The notes under the pieces were generated by a model, which ran no database searches, was not told the DNA's origin, and was given only the letters and a program-made list of their open reading frames with translations. This document shows positions 29,926 to 39,306 of a DNA stretch of 64,000 bases, piece after piece (position 1 is the first letter of the stretch; each line of letters starts with the position of its first letter). Source of the stretch: Arthrobacter gallicola (GTDB taxonomy: Bacteria > Actinomycetota > Actinomycetes > Actinomycetales > Micrococcaceae). The stretch spans positions 1 to 64,000 of the forward strand of contig NZ_JACSQD010000005.1 of NCBI RefSeq assembly GCF_014836775.1, given 5' to 3'. A program made the position numbers and the translations under genes.

Positions 29926-30120
29926 CTACTTGCCGAGCATCTTCTTGATGACCTTGGCCTCGCCCGGGGTGACAATCTTGTCACCGGCAAGACGGCGGGT
30001 CAGGCGGGAGGACTTGTGCTCCAGGTAGTGGCGGCGATTGGCCTGCTGGCGCTTGAGCTTGCCGGTACCGGTGAGCTTGAAGCGCTTCTTGGCGCCACTG
30101 TGGGTCTTCATCTTCGGCAT
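29926..30120 (-). CDS. rpmI: Ribosomal protein L35
   Basis: 64 residues starting [20 protein letters not shown], the family signature, and ending IKKMLGK. Standard position between infC and rplT. The ATG at 30118-30120 is the conserved start; the longer open frame upstream is not family-like. AGGAGAT precedes it. Confidence 0.97.
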   Translation of the reverse strand: MPKMKTHSGAKKRFKLTGTGKLKRQQANRRHYLEHKSSRLTRRLAGDKIVTPGEAKVIKKMLGK

Positions 30121-30236
30121 GACTACCGATCTCCTTTTGATTTCCGCGGGACAGGCCCGCGGGGCTATGGGCACCTGTAAAAGGTGTCAGGGTTTCCTAG
30201 GGACGCCTGGGCGTTCTAAGCGGTGTTGCGCGTGGA

Positions 30237-31274
30237 CTACTCCGCAGCGCCAGGCTTTTTCTGGCCGGCACCCGGGGCGGGTGCCTTGCCAGCGGGCTTG
30301 GGTGCAGCGGCCGGCTTGGGCCGGGCGGCAGGCTTCGGCGCGGCCGGCTTGACGGCTGTCGGCTTCGGCACTGCCATCGGCTTCGGGGCTTCGGCGGGCT
30401 TTGCCGGCGCAGGAGCTGTCCGGGTGGCAGGCTTCGCGGCCTGGGCCGGCTTGGCTGCTGCTGCCTTGGCGGCTTCCTCAGCACGGCGGGTCTCGGCTGC
30501 TGCCTTGTCCGCAGCGGCCTTGGCTGCCTGCTCTGCCTGCTCCTTCTCAGCCTTTTCCTTCTCAGCGCGGGCCTTATCGGCCTCTGCAGCGGAGGAACCG
30601 AGGCGCAGACCGTCCGGCAGGAGGTCTGCCAGGCTCTGCGTCATCGGAGCCTTGTCGGCACTGGTGTCGACCCGTTCCGGTGCGCCGCCGTTCTTGGCGG
30701 CTTCATTGGCCGCCTTGGACTCGGCGCGCTGGGATGCACGGCGGGCTTCAGCCTTCGCTTCGGCCTTGTTCTTCACCGGACCAATGACCATGACCATGTT
30801 TCGTCCGTCGATGCGGGGGCTGGATTCAACAACACCCACCTCGGAGACATCCTCTGCGAACTTCTGCAGCAGGCGGATACCCATCTCGGGGCGCTGCTGC
30901 TCACGTCCACGGAACTGGATCATGGCCTTGACCTTGTCACCCGCGGCGAGGAAGCGGAGGGCATGCCCGCGCTTGGTCTCGTAGTCGTGGGTGTCGATCT
31001 TGAGACGGAAACGGATTTCCTTCAGGACCGTGTTGGTCTGGTTCTTGCGTGCCTCGCGGGCCTTGACTGCGGCTTCGTACTTGTACTTGCCGAAGTCCAT
31101 TAGTTTGCACACCGGCGGCTTGGCCTGCGGTGCTACCTCAACAAGATCCAGGTCGGACTCCGCTGCCAGTCGCAGGGCGTCCTCAATCCGGACCACACCT
31201 ACCTGTTCCCCAGCCGGTCCTACCAACCGCACCTCAGGGACACGGATCCGATCATTGATTCTTGGCTCGCTAAT
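30237..31274 (-). CDS. infC: Translation initiation factor IF-3, AUU start, long C-terminal tail
   Basis: Binds the 30S subunit, checks start codons and prevents subunit joining. Family N-terminus [17 protein letters not shown] is encoded upstream of the first ATG/GTG candidates, and the only start that includes it is ATT at 31272-31274. AGGAG lies 7 bases before it. IF3-N covers about residues 3-72 and IF3-C about 85-172 (IKVRPKID-like [13 protein letters not shown]). A tail of roughly 170 residues rich in Ala, Lys and Pro follows, much longer than the ~180-residue E. coli protein. Total length 345. First gene of infC-rpmI-rplT. Confidence 0.93.
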   Translation of the reverse strand: MSEPRINDRIRVPEVRLVGPAGEQVGVVRIEDALRLAAESDLDLVEVAPQAKPPVCKLMDFGKYKYEAAVKAREARKNQTNTVLKEIRFRLKIDTHDYETKRGHALRFLAAGDKVKAMIQFRGREQQRPEMGIRLLQKFAEDVSEVGVVESSPRIDGRNMVMVIGPVKNKAEAKAEARRASQRAESKAANEAAKNGGAPERVDTSADKAPMTQSLADLLPDGLRLGSSAAEADKARAEKEKAEKEQAEQAAKAAADKAAAETRRAEEAAKAAAAKPAQAAKPATRTAPAPAKPAEAPKPMAVPKPTAVKPAAPKPAARPKPAAAPKPAGKAPAPGAGQKKPGAAE

Positions 31275-31622
31275 GTTGCAGCTCCTGTTTGACTAAAAAC
31301 GGCTACCGCCTGCAAATGAAGAAGGCCTCCAATTGCAAGCGCAATCGAAGGCCTCGAGGGGTCAGCCGGCGCCGTTGAACAGCACACTTTCCGCTGGGCG
31401 CCATCCAAAGATGGAGCCCGGGAAGGGCCGACCTGAACCCGGCAACTCTGATCCGGCACTAAGCTGGATTAATCAGGCTGACGCGGGTGGGAGAGTCTCC
31501 GCTTGCATACCGGTTGTGCACTCAGGAAAGCAGCTCACTGCAGTGTTTCCACTGATGTTTCAGCTTTGCGGTGAGCTGCCGTAAGTAACGCCAACCGGTC
31601 GGTCTGTGACAAGCTTACCAGT
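31275..31622. other. infC leader and divergent promoter region
   Basis: 348 bp without a gene. Next to infC it holds the AGGAG ribosome binding site and a strong hairpin (31321-31355). The middle is featureless to my eye. The promoters of infC and the DUF1844 gene must both lie here; a minus-strand TTGTCA at about 31607 with a TTACTT 18 bp downstream is a weak infC promoter candidate. Confidence 0.5.
31321..31355 (-). promoter_or_regulatory. Hairpin in infC leader
   Basis: Imperfect 15-bp stem with a 4-nt loop (AAGC or GCTT), 12 of 15 pairs matched, ending 47 bp before the infC start. On the message strand it is followed by the U-rich TTCTTCATTTGC. It could act as an attenuator or stabilise the leader; the operon is known in other bacteria to be controlled in its leader. 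Confidence 0.5.
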
Positions 31623-32048
31623 ATGAGTACCCCACAGAGCAATCCGGCTGGCGATTCTGCCCGCCATTCCTTCCCCGGCACCGCCGAAGAAGGCCATTCC
31701 CACACTGAAGCACCCCAGGTTTCGGCCCACGTGCGCGATATCGCAGAAGTTGCCGCCGTCGAGGTCATCACAACTGCGGCCGTCCACCTGATGAGCGCCG
31801 CGGCCGTCAAGTGCGGCCTGGCTGAAGGCTCCGACGCCGAAGAGCTGAAGGACCTGGACGAGGCCCGCAAGCTGATCACGGCGCTTGCCGGGTTCGTTAC
31901 CGCCGCCGCGCCTGAAATCGGCAGCCAGCACGCTGGCCCGTTGCGCGACGGCCTGCGCTCCCTGCAGCTCGCGTTCCGCGAAGCGTCCTTGGTTCCGGAT
32001 GCACCGGGCCAGGGCCCGGGCGAGAAATTCACCGGTCCGGTCAACTAG
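31623..32048 (+). CDS. DUF1844 domain protein
   Basis: 141 residues. The DUF1844 core runs from about residue 40 to 120 (VRDIAEVAAVEVITTAAVHLMSAAAVKCGLAEG, then DEARKLITALAGFV). Small acidic protein of unknown function, commonly found divergent from infC in actinobacteria. It ends before a bidirectional terminator shared with the convergent MFS gene. Confidence 0.9.
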   Translation: MSTPQSNPAGDSARHSFPGTAEEGHSHTEAPQVSAHVRDIAEVAAVEVITTAAVHLMSAAAVKCGLAEGSDAEELKDLDEARKLITALAGFVTAAAPEIGSQHAGPLRDGLRSLQLAFREASLVPDAPGQGPGEKFTGPVN

Positions 32049-32065
32049 CAGGTTTCCCCGCCGGC

Positions 32066-32098
32066 AAAGCCCGAAGAGTCTGTACTCTTCGGGCTTTT
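32066..32098. terminator. Bidirectional terminator between DUF1844 and MFS genes
   Basis: AAAGCCCGAAGAG, 6-nt loop, CTCTTCGGGCTTTTT: a 13-bp perfect stem with T tracts on both strands. It serves both convergent genes. Confidence 0.9.
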
Positions 32099-32119
32099 TG
32101 CTGCGCTTACTGTCTTTTG

Positions 32120-33436
32120 TCAGACCCTTATCCGCCGGCGGATAACCATTGCCCGGGTGCCCAGCGTCAGCAGGGCCATCATTGCGGCAGCGGCTCCTGC
32201 GAATGCGAAGCCGGACCACGGGCCGATGGTGTCGATGGCTGCGCCCGCCAGCGGGGCACCGATAGCGGTTCCGGTTGTGAGCGCGGACCCGTACCAGCCC
32301 ATGGCTTCACCGCGCCGTTCCTCCGTCACCAGGTCAGCTACCCGTTCCGATGCCGCCGAAAGCACCGGAGCGCAGAGCAGGCCGCCGGGGATGGAGAGCA
32401 GAGCGAGGCTGAGGGTGTCTGTGGCGAAGGACATGGGCAGGGTCAGCACCGCCATGGCCAGCAGCAGCAGCATCGGCGAGATCCGCCTGGTCATAGCGCC
32501 GTACAGCAGTCCGCCCACCAGGGACGCAGCGCACCAGACGGCGAACACGATGCCGAGTTTCCCCGGATCCCCGGACGATTCAACCAGGGCAACGATCCCG
32601 ACGTCGGTGCTGGCCAGCAGCAGCCCGGCCCCGGCAGCAACCACGAAGACGACGGCCACGCTGACGGTCATCCAGGAGAAGCCGGCAGCAGCACGGCGCA
32701 GGAGCCCCCCGGAGTTCGCGGGATCCGCGGCATCCGCCGCGGCTCCGGCCGCCTGGGTCAGTTCGGCAGCCGGCTCGCGCAGGTGTGCCGGGGCGGCGGT
32801 AACGACGGCGGCTGTGGCCGCCTCAACGTCGTGCGGCGGGACGGCGCCGTCCGCTGCGGAGCGGGTGGGCGGGTTGAACCACATCAGGAACACACCGGCG
32901 GCCGCCGTCGAGATTCCCACCAGCGTCAAACCCACCACCGTCGAAATGGAGGTGGCCAGGACAGCGCCCACGGCGGGCCCGCCCATGAACACGATTTCCG
33001 TGGCGATGGAGTCCAGGGTGAACGCCGTGCGGCGCTTCTCCCCCGCGGCCAGGACGCCCAGCGACTGGCGGACCACACTGAACACCGGCAGGGTGAAGAG
33101 CCCGCCGATCAGCGCCAGCACCAGCAGCCATTCGTAGCTGACGTGCGGTGCAACGGACCAGATGACGGCCTCGGAAATAACGGAGGGGATCAGTGCCTTG
33201 CGCAGCCCCACGTTGTCCACCCGCCGCCCCCGCCAGGGTGCACCGACCGCAATACCGATGGTCACCACCGCGGCCACTGCCCCGGCTGCCGCGTACCCCT
33301 TGTCGAGGGTGAGCACCACGTGAAGTGTCAGCAGCACACCGGCCGCAGCATGGGGGAAACGGGCAAGCATACCGACCAGGAGCACCCGGCGGACGGGGAC
33401 GATCGCCAGCAGGTCCCGGTAGAGACGAAAGTTCAC
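32120..33436 (-). CDS. MFS transporter
   Basis: 438 residues with about 12 hydrophobic helices. A long hydrophilic central loop (about residues 190-245, Ala/Pro-rich) lies between helices 6 and 7. VGAPWRGRRVDNVGLRKAL near 65 is the loop 2-3 MFS motif A equivalent. Substrate unknown; general drug or metabolite efflux is the default guess. It lies 28 bp after the SseB-like gene in the transcript. Confidence 0.85.
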   Translation of the reverse strand: MNFRLYRDLLAIVPVRRVLLVGMLARFPHAAAGVLLTLHVVLTLDKGYAAAGAVAAVVTIGIAVGAPWRGRRVDNVGLRKALIPSVISEAVIWSVAPHVSYEWLLVLALIGGLFTLPVFSVVRQSLGVLAAGEKRRTAFTLDSIATEIVFMGGPAVGAVLATSISTVVGLTLVGISTAAAGVFLMWFNPPTRSAADGAVPPHDVEAATAAVVTAAPAHLREPAAELTQAAGAAADAADPANSGGLLRRAAAGFSWMTVSVAVVFVVAAGAGLLLASTDVGIVALVESSGDPGKLGIVFAVWCAASLVGGLLYGAMTRRISPMLLLLAMAVLTLPMSFATDTLSLALLSIPGGLLCAPVLSAASERVADLVTEERRGEAMGWYGSALTTGTAIGAPLAGAAIDTIGPWSGFAFAGAAAAMMALLTLGTRAMVIRRRIRV

Positions 33437-33464
33437 TGCACTTCTCTTCTGGCCCGCGGGCCTC

Positions 33465-34313
33465 TCAGCGCGTGATCTTCAGTTCCAGTGAATCCACACG
33501 CTCAACAAATTCGGGGTGGGCGGCCAGGCTGCGCTGCAGGGCCGCCGCAACGGTCTGCACATCCTCCTGGGCGAGGCCTGGGACCAGTTGAAGCGTTACC
33601 CGCAGCTCCGGCCCGGCGCCTCCGCCGGAAACCAGCGTACCGTCTGCCGTCCGTGATGCGACGCCGCCCGCGGCGGAGAGCTGGACCTGCCGGACCGCCG
33701 GCTGCGCGGCGGCCGCATCGGACACGATTGCGGTGAGGGAACCGTCGGTGTAGGACGGCACCCACTCCCTCTGCTGGGCCAGGGCCCAGGTTGCCGGACG
33801 CCGGACCACGAAGGTCATGTCACTGCCTGGGTCGATGACGAGCAGCTGCGCCTCTTCGGCCACCGCCGAGAGGGCAGCACGCGGCGCGTAAACCGCAACC
33901 GGGCGTGCCTGCGGATGCCAGCGCGAAAGGGAGTCCACGGAGGAAAACACCGGAAGTGCCTTCCGCCCGTCCGGGGCAGTGAGTGTCACCAGGGCCAGGT
34001 CGGCTTCTTTGTCGGCGGTCAGCCCATGCTCTGATTCGGCTTCCTCGCCAAGGGTCGCGATGATGGCAACGTAGACCCGGGCTGTGGCCAGGGAGGCTAC
34101 AACTTCAGCCTCGGTTCCCTTGCCCGCAACGAGGGCTTCGAGCGCGGCCGTGTACCCGGCGTCGGGCTTTCCGTCGTCCTTATCGAACTGGTGGAGCGGA
34201 TTGCCGTCCCCCTCCAGGCTGCGTCCGGCCCACGGCTGGCCGGCGGAGTCGGTGGCTCCCCCGGCACCGGCCAGGGCGGCGGCGATGTGCCCGGGCAGTT
34301 CGCGTTTAGCCAT
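33465..34313 (-). CDS. SseB N-terminal domain protein
   Basis: 282 residues. The SseB-like segment spans about 50-180, with KALPVFSSVDSLSRWHPQARPVAV as its best-matching stretch. The C-terminal region holds a second conserved domain with VTLQLVPGLAQEDVQTVAAAL. Known from actinobacterial his clusters but of unknown function. It lies 5 bp downstream of hisA, so it is probably co-transcribed with the his genes. Confidence 0.8.
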   Translation of the reverse strand: MAKRELPGHIAAALAGAGGATDSAGQPWAGRSLEGDGNPLHQFDKDDGKPDAGYTAALEALVAGKGTEAEVVASLATARVYVAIIATLGEEAESEHGLTADKEADLALVTLTAPDGRKALPVFSSVDSLSRWHPQARPVAVYAPRAALSAVAEEAQLLVIDPGSDMTFVVRRPATWALAQQREWVPSYTDGSLTAIVSDAAAAQPAVRQVQLSAAGGVASRTADGTLVSGGGAGPELRVTLQLVPGLAQEDVQTVAAALQRSLAAHPEFVERVDSLELKITR

Positions 34314-34318
34314 GGCTG

Positions 34319-35068
34319 CTAGCGCTCCGGGTGGCCTGCGACGTCGAGGGCCTGGGGCAGCGTGAAGGCTCCGGCATACAGTGCCTTGCCAACGATGGTG
34401 CCCTCCAGGCCAAGCGGGACCAGCTCGCGCAGCGCGGCGAGGTCATCGAGGCTGGAGATGCCGCCGGAGGCAACAACGGGGCGGTCGGTGCGGGAGAGCA
34501 CCTCGCGGAGCAGCTCGACGTTCGGTCCGCGCAGCGTCCCGTCCTTGGTGACGTCAGTAACGACATAGCGGGGGCAGCCGGCCTCTTCGAGGCGGGCAAG
34601 GACCTCCCAGAGGTCTCCGCCTTCCTTGGTCCAGCCGCGGGCCGCGAGCGTGGTGCCGCGGACATCCAGTCCGACGGCGATCGCGTCGCCGTAACGGGCG
34701 ATCGCGCTGGCCGTCCATTCCGGGTTCTCCAGGGCAGCAGTTCCCAGGTTCACACGCCGGGCGCCGAGTTCCAGGGCCTTCTCCAGGGATGCGTCGTCAC
34801 GGATGCCGCCGGAAAGCTCCACCTTGATATCCAGTGCCTTAACCACGCGCTTGAGCAGCGGGAGGTTGCTGCCGCGCCCGAAAGCGGCGTCCAGGTCCAC
34901 CAGGTGAACCCACTCGGCGCCGTCGTTCTGCCAGGCCATGGCCGCGTCCAGCGGGTCGCCGTAGCTGGTTTCGCTGCCGGCTTCCCCCTGGACCAGGCGG
35001 ACGGCCTGGCCGTCGGCCACGTCCACGGCGGGCAGGAGTTCAAGGATGGGAGTATCGGTGAGCGTCAT
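34319..35068 (-). CDS. priA: Phosphoribosyl isomerase A (HisA, possibly bifunctional PriA)
   Basis: 249-residue TIM barrel that isomerises ProFAR to PRFAR in histidine synthesis. In actinobacteria lacking trpF the same enzyme (PriA) also serves tryptophan synthesis. Motifs: [20 protein letters not shown] at the N-terminus with the first catalytic Asp (VDVADG), [13 protein letters not shown] near 80, and the second Asp in [15 protein letters not shown] near 170. The PriA call is from taxonomic expectation. Confidence 0.95.
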   Translation of the reverse strand: MTLTDTPILELLPAVDVADGQAVRLVQGEAGSETSYGDPLDAAMAWQNDGAEWVHLVDLDAAFGRGSNLPLLKRVVKALDIKVELSGGIRDDASLEKALELGARRVNLGTAALENPEWTASAIARYGDAIAVGLDVRGTTLAARGWTKEGGDLWEVLARLEEAGCPRYVVTDVTKDGTLRGPNVELLREVLSRTDRPVVASGGISSLDDLAALRELVPLGLEGTIVGKALYAGAFTLPQALDVAGHPER

Positions 35069-35091
35069 GTTCTGCTTTCAGTGATTCCGGC

Positions 35092-35247
35092 TCAGAGGCC
35101 GTAGGTGAGTAGGTAGGCACCCAGCAGGGACATCCCCGCCAGGACCCAGAAACTGATGCTGATAAATCTGGGCAGGCCCTGCCTGCGGAAGGAGATTGCG
35201 CCGCCGGCGAGCAGACCGGCGACTCCCATAAGGACTACGCTCCACAT
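35092..35247 (-). CDS. Small membrane protein in the his cluster
   Basis: 51 residues with two hydrophobic stretches: MWSVVLMGVAGLLAGGAIS and ISISFWVLAGMSLLGAYLLTYG, separated by a basic turn (FRRQGLPRF). It sits 3 bp after hisH and 23 bp before hisA, so it is translated from the his message. I recall similar short proteins at this position in Arthrobacter genomes; function unknown. Confidence 0.8.
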   Translation of the reverse strand: MWSVVLMGVAGLLAGGAISFRRQGLPRFISISFWVLAGMSLLGAYLLTYGL

Positions 35248-35250
35248 GGC

Positions 35251-35889
35251 TTATCCCAGTCCCTTGAGCCAGTTTTCGAGCAGGGCAGCGCCGGCGTCGC
35301 CCGACTTTTCCGGGTGGAACTGCGTGGCAGACAGCGGACCGTTCTCCACAGCCGCGACAAACGGACCGCCGTGGCGGGCCCAGGTCACCAGGGGCGGATT
35401 CATGGCAGGCTGCGTGACGTCGAAGTCCCACTTCTGCACGCCGTAGCTGTGGACGAAGTAGAACCGCTCATCCTCAATACCCTTGAACAGGTTGGAGCCG
35501 GCGGGCGCCTCGACGGTATTCCAGCCCATGTGCGGAACCACCTCGGCGTCCAGGCGCTCCACAACGCCGGGCCATTCACCCATTCCCTCGGTCCGCACGC
35601 CGTGCTCGACACCTTCCTCGAAAAGGACCTGCAGGCCCACGCAGATCCCCAGGACCGGGCGTCCGCCGGCCACGCGCCGGCCGATCATCCGCAGCGCATC
35701 TACGTCCTTGAGCCCCTGCATCACGGCCGCAAAGGCGCCGACGCCCGGTACCAGGAGCCCGTCAGCGTTGAGCACATCCGCTGACTTGGAGCTCAGGGTG
35801 ACTTCGGCACCCACCCGTTCCAGTGCGCGGACGGCTGAGTGGATGTTGCCGGATCCGTAGTCCAGGACGGTGACGCGGCGATTACTCAA
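35251..35889 (-). CDS. hisH: Imidazole glycerol phosphate synthase, glutaminase subunit
   Basis: 212-residue class I glutamine amidotransferase. The nucleophilic Cys lies in [14 protein letters not shown] near residue 84. The His-Glu pair lies in [13 protein letters not shown] near 190. It supplies ammonia to HisF, which is not in this window. Overlaps hisB by 4 bp. Confidence 0.97.
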   Translation of the reverse strand: MSNRRVTVLDYGSGNIHSAVRALERVGAEVTLSSKSADVLNADGLLVPGVGAFAAVMQGLKDVDALRMIGRRVAGGRPVLGICVGLQVLFEEGVEHGVRTEGMGEWPGVVERLDAEVVPHMGWNTVEAPAGSNLFKGIEDERFYFVHSYGVQKWDFDVTQPAMNPPLVTWARHGGPFVAAVENGPLSATQFHPEKSGDAGAALLENWLKGLG

Positions 35890-36503
35890 AGTGCTCCCTT
35901 GGTGGACGGGATTCCCTCAACACGGGGATCCGGTTCGACGGCGGCGCGCAGTGCGCGGGCAAAGGCCTTGAACTGTGCCTCTACGATGTGGTGCGGATCC
36001 CTGCCGCCGAGCACGGTCATGTGCAGGCAGATCTGGGCGTGCAGGGTGATCGCTTCAAAGACATGGCGGGTCAGCGAGCCCGTGAAGTGGCCGCCGATCA
36101 GGTGGTATTCCTGGCCGGCCGGTTCGCCCGAATGCACCAGGTACGGGCGCCCGGAAATGTCGACGACCGCGTTGGCCAGGGCTTCATCCAGCGGCACGGT
36201 TGCTTCACCGAAGCGGCGGATGCCCGCCTTGTTCCCGAGAGCCGTTTTCAGCGCTTCGCCGATGCTGATCGCAACGTCTTCGACGGTGTGGTGGGCATCG
36301 ATGTGGGTGTCACCGGTCGCCTTGACCGTGAGATCGATCAGGGAGTGCTTTGCCAGCGCGGTAAGCATGTGGTCATAGAAGGGCACCGAAGTGCTGATAT
36401 CCGAACGGCCGGTGCCGTCCAGGTCCAGTTCCACAAGCACGGAGGATTCGCTGGTGGTCCGCTCCAGGCGGGCGGTGCGGCCGATGGCGGTTTCCACGGT
36501 CAT
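35886..36503 (-). CDS. hisB: Imidazoleglycerol-phosphate dehydratase
   Basis: 205 residues, dehydratase domain only, without the phosphatase domain fused in enterobacteria. The metal-binding motifs [19 protein letters not shown] near 72 and [14 protein letters not shown] near 150 are intact. [13 protein letters not shown] near 42 is the signature start. Overlaps hisH by 4 bp. Confidence 0.97.
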   Translation of the reverse strand: MTVETAIGRTARLERTTSESSVLVELDLDGTGRSDISTSVPFYDHMLTALAKHSLIDLTVKATGDTHIDAHHTVEDVAISIGEALKTALGNKAGIRRFGEATVPLDEALANAVVDISGRPYLVHSGEPAGQEYHLIGGHFTGSLTRHVFEAITLHAQICLHMTVLGGRDPHHIVEAQFKAFARALRAAVEPDPRVEGIPSTKGAL

Positions 36504-36588
36504 TGAAGGTTCCTTTGAAAGAAGGGGTCTCTGGTACCAGTCTAGTGTTTGAATCCGGCCGGACCCGAAGCGCGGGCCAGCTCCTGCA

Positions 36589-37689
36589 TTAGGCGGCGAG
36601 CAGGCTCCGGAGGCCGGTGAGGAAGGCCGTGGTCTCAGCCTCGGTCCCCGCCGTCACCCTCAGATGTCCCGGAATGCCGACGTCACGGATCAGGACGCCC
36701 GCGTCGAGCAGTCCCTGCCAGATGCGTTCGGGATCCTCGAGGCCGCCAAAAAAGACGAAGTTGGCGTCCGAAGGAGCAGGCTGCAGGCCCATCTCCCTCA
36801 GCTCAGTGACGATGCGGTCGCGCTGGGCCTTAATGTCCTCCACGTTGGCCAGCAGCGCACCGGCATGGGCCAGGGCCGCGTTGGCCGTTGCCTGGGTGAC
36901 CGCGGACAGGTGGTACGGCAGCCGGACCAGGCGCAGGGCATCCGCGATCTCCGGCGCAGCAGCAAGGTAGCCCAGGCGCGCTCCGGCAAGGGCGAATGCT
37001 TTGCTCATGGTCCGCGAGACGATGAGCCGTTCGCGGCCGGGCAGCAGCTCCAGGGCGCTCGGCGTGCCGGCGTGGGAGAACTCCGCGTAGGCCTCGTCCA
37101 CGATGACGATCGCGTTGGATGCTTTCCCGGCTTCGTAGACGGCCTCGATGACATCCAGTCCCAGGGCGGTCCCGGTGGGGTTGTTCGGCGTGCAGAGGAA
37201 GACGATGTTTGGAGCTGCGGCCCGGACCTGGGCAGCTGCGGATTCGGCGGACAGGCTGAAGTCTGCCGCGCGTTCGCCGGTGACGTAACGGGTTCCGGCT
37301 CCGCTGGAAAGCAGCGGATACATCGAGTAGGTGGGAGGGAAGCTCATGGCTGTTCGGCCGGGTCCGCCGAAGGCCTGGAGCACCTGCTGCAGCACCTCGT
37401 TGGAGCCGTTGCCGGCCCAGATGTTCTCAATCCCCAGGCCGTGGCCAAGGTAGGCAGCCAGCCGTTCGCGGAGTTCGGTGAATTCGCGGTCCGGGTAACG
37501 GTTCAGCCCCGAGACCGCCCGCTGAACGGAGGCCGTGATTGCCTCCTGCACCTCCTGCGGCAGGCCATGGGTGTTCTCATTGACGTTCAGCAGGATGGGA
37601 ACTTCCAGCTGCGGCGCGCCGTAGGGGGTGAGGCCCCGAAGATCGTCGCGCAGGGGAAGTCGGTTGAGTTTTTCCAGCTGTTCAGTCAC
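36589..37689 (-). CDS. hisC: Histidinol-phosphate aminotransferase
   Basis: 366-residue PLP aminotransferase. The PLP lysine lies in [17 protein letters not shown] near residue 226. [12 protein letters not shown] lies near 165 and [11 protein letters not shown] near 195. First gene of the his run; 85 bp separate it from hisB. N-terminal [27 protein letters not shown] is family-typical. Confidence 0.96.
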   Translation of the reverse strand: MTEQLEKLNRLPLRDDLRGLTPYGAPQLEVPILLNVNENTHGLPQEVQEAITASVQRAVSGLNRYPDREFTELRERLAAYLGHGLGIENIWAGNGSNEVLQQVLQAFGGPGRTAMSFPPTYSMYPLLSSGAGTRYVTGERAADFSLSAESAAAQVRAAAPNIVFLCTPNNPTGTALGLDVIEAVYEAGKASNAIVIVDEAYAEFSHAGTPSALELLPGRERLIVSRTMSKAFALAGARLGYLAAAPEIADALRLVRLPYHLSAVTQATANAALAHAGALLANVEDIKAQRDRIVTELREMGLQPAPSDANFVFFGGLEDPERIWQGLLDAGVLIRDVGIPGHLRVTAGTEAETTAFLTGLRSLLAA

Positions 37690-37782
37690 TAGTCCAGCTT
37701 AAGCCGCGCCCTCCCCCGCGCAGAATCCGCGGCTCAAGGTGACGCTGCGTAAAGGATGCGGGTTGGAGGGTCAGCCGGAAGG

Positions 37783-38232
37783 TCAGCTGGAAACCGGAAT
37801 GTAGAGCTGGGCGCCGGCGGGTACCACGGCGTCGCTGAGGTTGTTCAGCTCCATGATGTCCGCAATCACTTCGCGCGGGTCCCGGTCCGGGGCGTATTCG
37901 GCGGCCAGCCCCCAAAGCGAGTCCCCCGTGGAGACGCTGATCTGCTGGGTCCGGGTCTGTTCGCCGGCACTGCCTGCAGCCAGGGCCGGTGCAGTGAAGA
38001 AGCCGACGAAGGTCAGGAGTGCCGCGCCGCCGAGCATAATCGGGGCACCAACGAGCAGGAGGCGTCCGCGGCGGGTGAGGCGGAGCGGGGCAGCGGACGA
38101 GACCTGGCTCGATGCCGCAGCACGGGAAGGCTGGGCGGTACGGGAGGCCTGGGCGGTGCTGTAAGTCTTGGCGGTGCGGGCAGGGCGGGCAAAGCTCAGT
38201 GATGTGCGGGGTGCCGCAAGCTGAACTGTCAT
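37783..38232 (-). CDS. LysM protein divergent from lexA, probable SOS division inhibitor
   Basis: 149 residues from ATG at 38230-38232. A basic, low-complexity N-terminus is followed by one membrane helix (LLLVGAPIMLGGAALLTFVGFF, about residues 58-79) and a single LysM domain at about 98-147 (ISVSTGDSLWGLAAEYAPDRD ... AQLYIPV). Layout and position match Bacillus YneA, mycobacterial Rv2719c and Corynebacterium DivS: small membrane-anchored proteins divergent from lexA that halt division during SOS. Two LexA boxes lie upstream. The division role is inferred from context. Confidence 0.85.
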   Translation of the reverse strand: MTVQLAAPRTSLSFARPARTAKTYSTAQASRTAQPSRAAASSQVSSAAPLRLTRRGRLLLVGAPIMLGGAALLTFVGFFTAPALAAGSAGEQTRTQQISVSTGDSLWGLAAEYAPDRDPREVIADIMELNNLSDAVVPAGAQLYIPVSS

Positions 38233-38317
38233 GGCAAAACCTTTCCGGTTCGATCCAGATCCTGAGGCCGTGACTTCACGGTTTCGAAACTGACTTCGAA
38301 CAGTTGGCAACCTCGAA

Positions 38318-38333
38318 TCGAACATGTATTCGA
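38318..38333. promoter_or_regulatory. LexA (SOS) box 1, LysM-gene side
   Basis: TCGAACATGTATTCGA: matches TCGAAC-N4-GTTCGA except for one base (A for G). It lies 86 bp upstream of the LysM start codon. Confidence 0.85.
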
Positions 38334-38384
38334 TTCCTGCTGTTCCTTTTCTAGCATCTATCTACGAACGATGTCGAGACTCAC

Positions 38385-38400
38385 TCGAACAAATGTTTGA
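38385..38400. promoter_or_regulatory. LexA (SOS) box 2, lexA side
   Basis: TCGAACAAATGTTTGA: one mismatch from the consensus. It lies 133 bp upstream of the lexA start and probably mediates autorepression. Confidence 0.85.
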
Positions 38401-38532
38401 AAATGACCTTGCTCTCACCTAGCGTTGAGACCAGTGGAGACCGTTCGACATCAGCGAACCATCCGCCACTGACATCGCAGTGACCAGCACCAACCGCCCC
38501 GGCCCGGCCGGAACGCTCGAAGGGAAGCCGAA

Positions 38533-39291
38533 GTGCCCCGTAGGACCAACTCCGAAGGCCGTCCGGCTGCGTCCGTCCAGGCCGGTTCCGCCCGCCCCAA
38601 GTCACTGACACCCCGGCAGAAGAAGATCCTCGAAACGATTCAGGCGTCTGTCACCGCCAACGGCTACCCGCCCTCGATGCGGGAGATCGGTGACACGGTG
38701 GGGCTGGCGAGCCTGTCCAGCGTGACCCATCAACTCAGCCAGCTGGAGAAAATGGGGTACATCCGCCGCGACCCCAAGCGTCCCCGGGCAATGGAGATCC
38801 TTGTCCCCCTGCTGATGCATACCGAGCGGACCGCTTCAGGCACGGCGCCTGGACCCCGGACAGAGTCGGCGGACTCCCCCGCGCAGTCGAACGTCACGGA
38901 GCTGACGACAGCGGTGGACACCGCCATGGTTCCCCTGGTTGGCCGGATCGCTGCCGGCGGTCCCATCCTCGCCGAACAGGTCGTGGAGGAGATGATTCCC
39001 CTGCCGCGCCAGCTGGTGGGCCATGGCGAACTGTTTATGCTCCGGGTTTCCGGCGATTCAATGGTGGACGCCGCGATCTGCGACGGCGACTGGGTTGTGG
39101 TCCGCCGCCAGCCGACCGCCGAAAACGGTGACATTGTGGCAGCGCTCCTGGATGACGAGGCCACGGTCAAGACCTTCCGGCAGCGCAACGGCCACACCTG
39201 GCTCCTGCCTCAGAACACCAGGTACGAGCCCATCATGGGCGACCACGCCACCATCATGGGCAAGGTCGTTTCCGTTATGCGTTCCCTCTAA
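38533..39291 (+). CDS. lexA: SOS repressor LexA
   Basis: 252 residues from GTG. N-terminal winged helix ([14 protein letters not shown], residues 25-37; [15 protein letters not shown]). The self-cleavage site Ala141-Gly142 lies in RIAAGGPI. The catalytic serine is Ser176 (GDSM) and the lysine Lys213 (TVKTF). All autoproteolysis residues are intact. The linker (residues 95-130) is longer than in E. coli, as usual in actinobacteria. It controls the boxes seen at 25.1, 38.3-38.4 and 51.4 kb. Confidence 0.98.
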   Translation: MPRRTNSEGRPAASVQAGSARPKSLTPRQKKILETIQASVTANGYPPSMREIGDTVGLASLSSVTHQLSQLEKMGYIRRDPKRPRAMEILVPLLMHTERTASGTAPGPRTESADSPAQSNVTELTTAVDTAMVPLVGRIAAGGPILAEQVVEEMIPLPRQLVGHGELFMLRVSGDSMVDAAICDGDWVVVRRQPTAENGDIVAALLDDEATVKTFRQRNGHTWLLPQNTRYEPIMGDHATIMGKVVSVMRSL

Positions 39292-39306
39292 CCCGCCGGA
39301 TCACTC

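Larger units (their letters stand above)
38233..38532. other. Divergent lexA / LysM-gene control region
   Basis: 300 bp without a gene. Holds two LexA boxes (38318-38333, 38385-38400) and a weaker half-match near 38294-38309 (TTCGAACAGTTGG). Promoters for both genes must lie here; a -10-like TAGCAT is at about 38352. No small RNA recognised. Confidence 0.6.

Noticed and set aside
32117..33475. 452-codon plus-strand frame opposite the MFS gene
   Set aside because: Hydrophilic Gly/His/Gln/Arg-rich antisense of transmembrane helices; no start signal.
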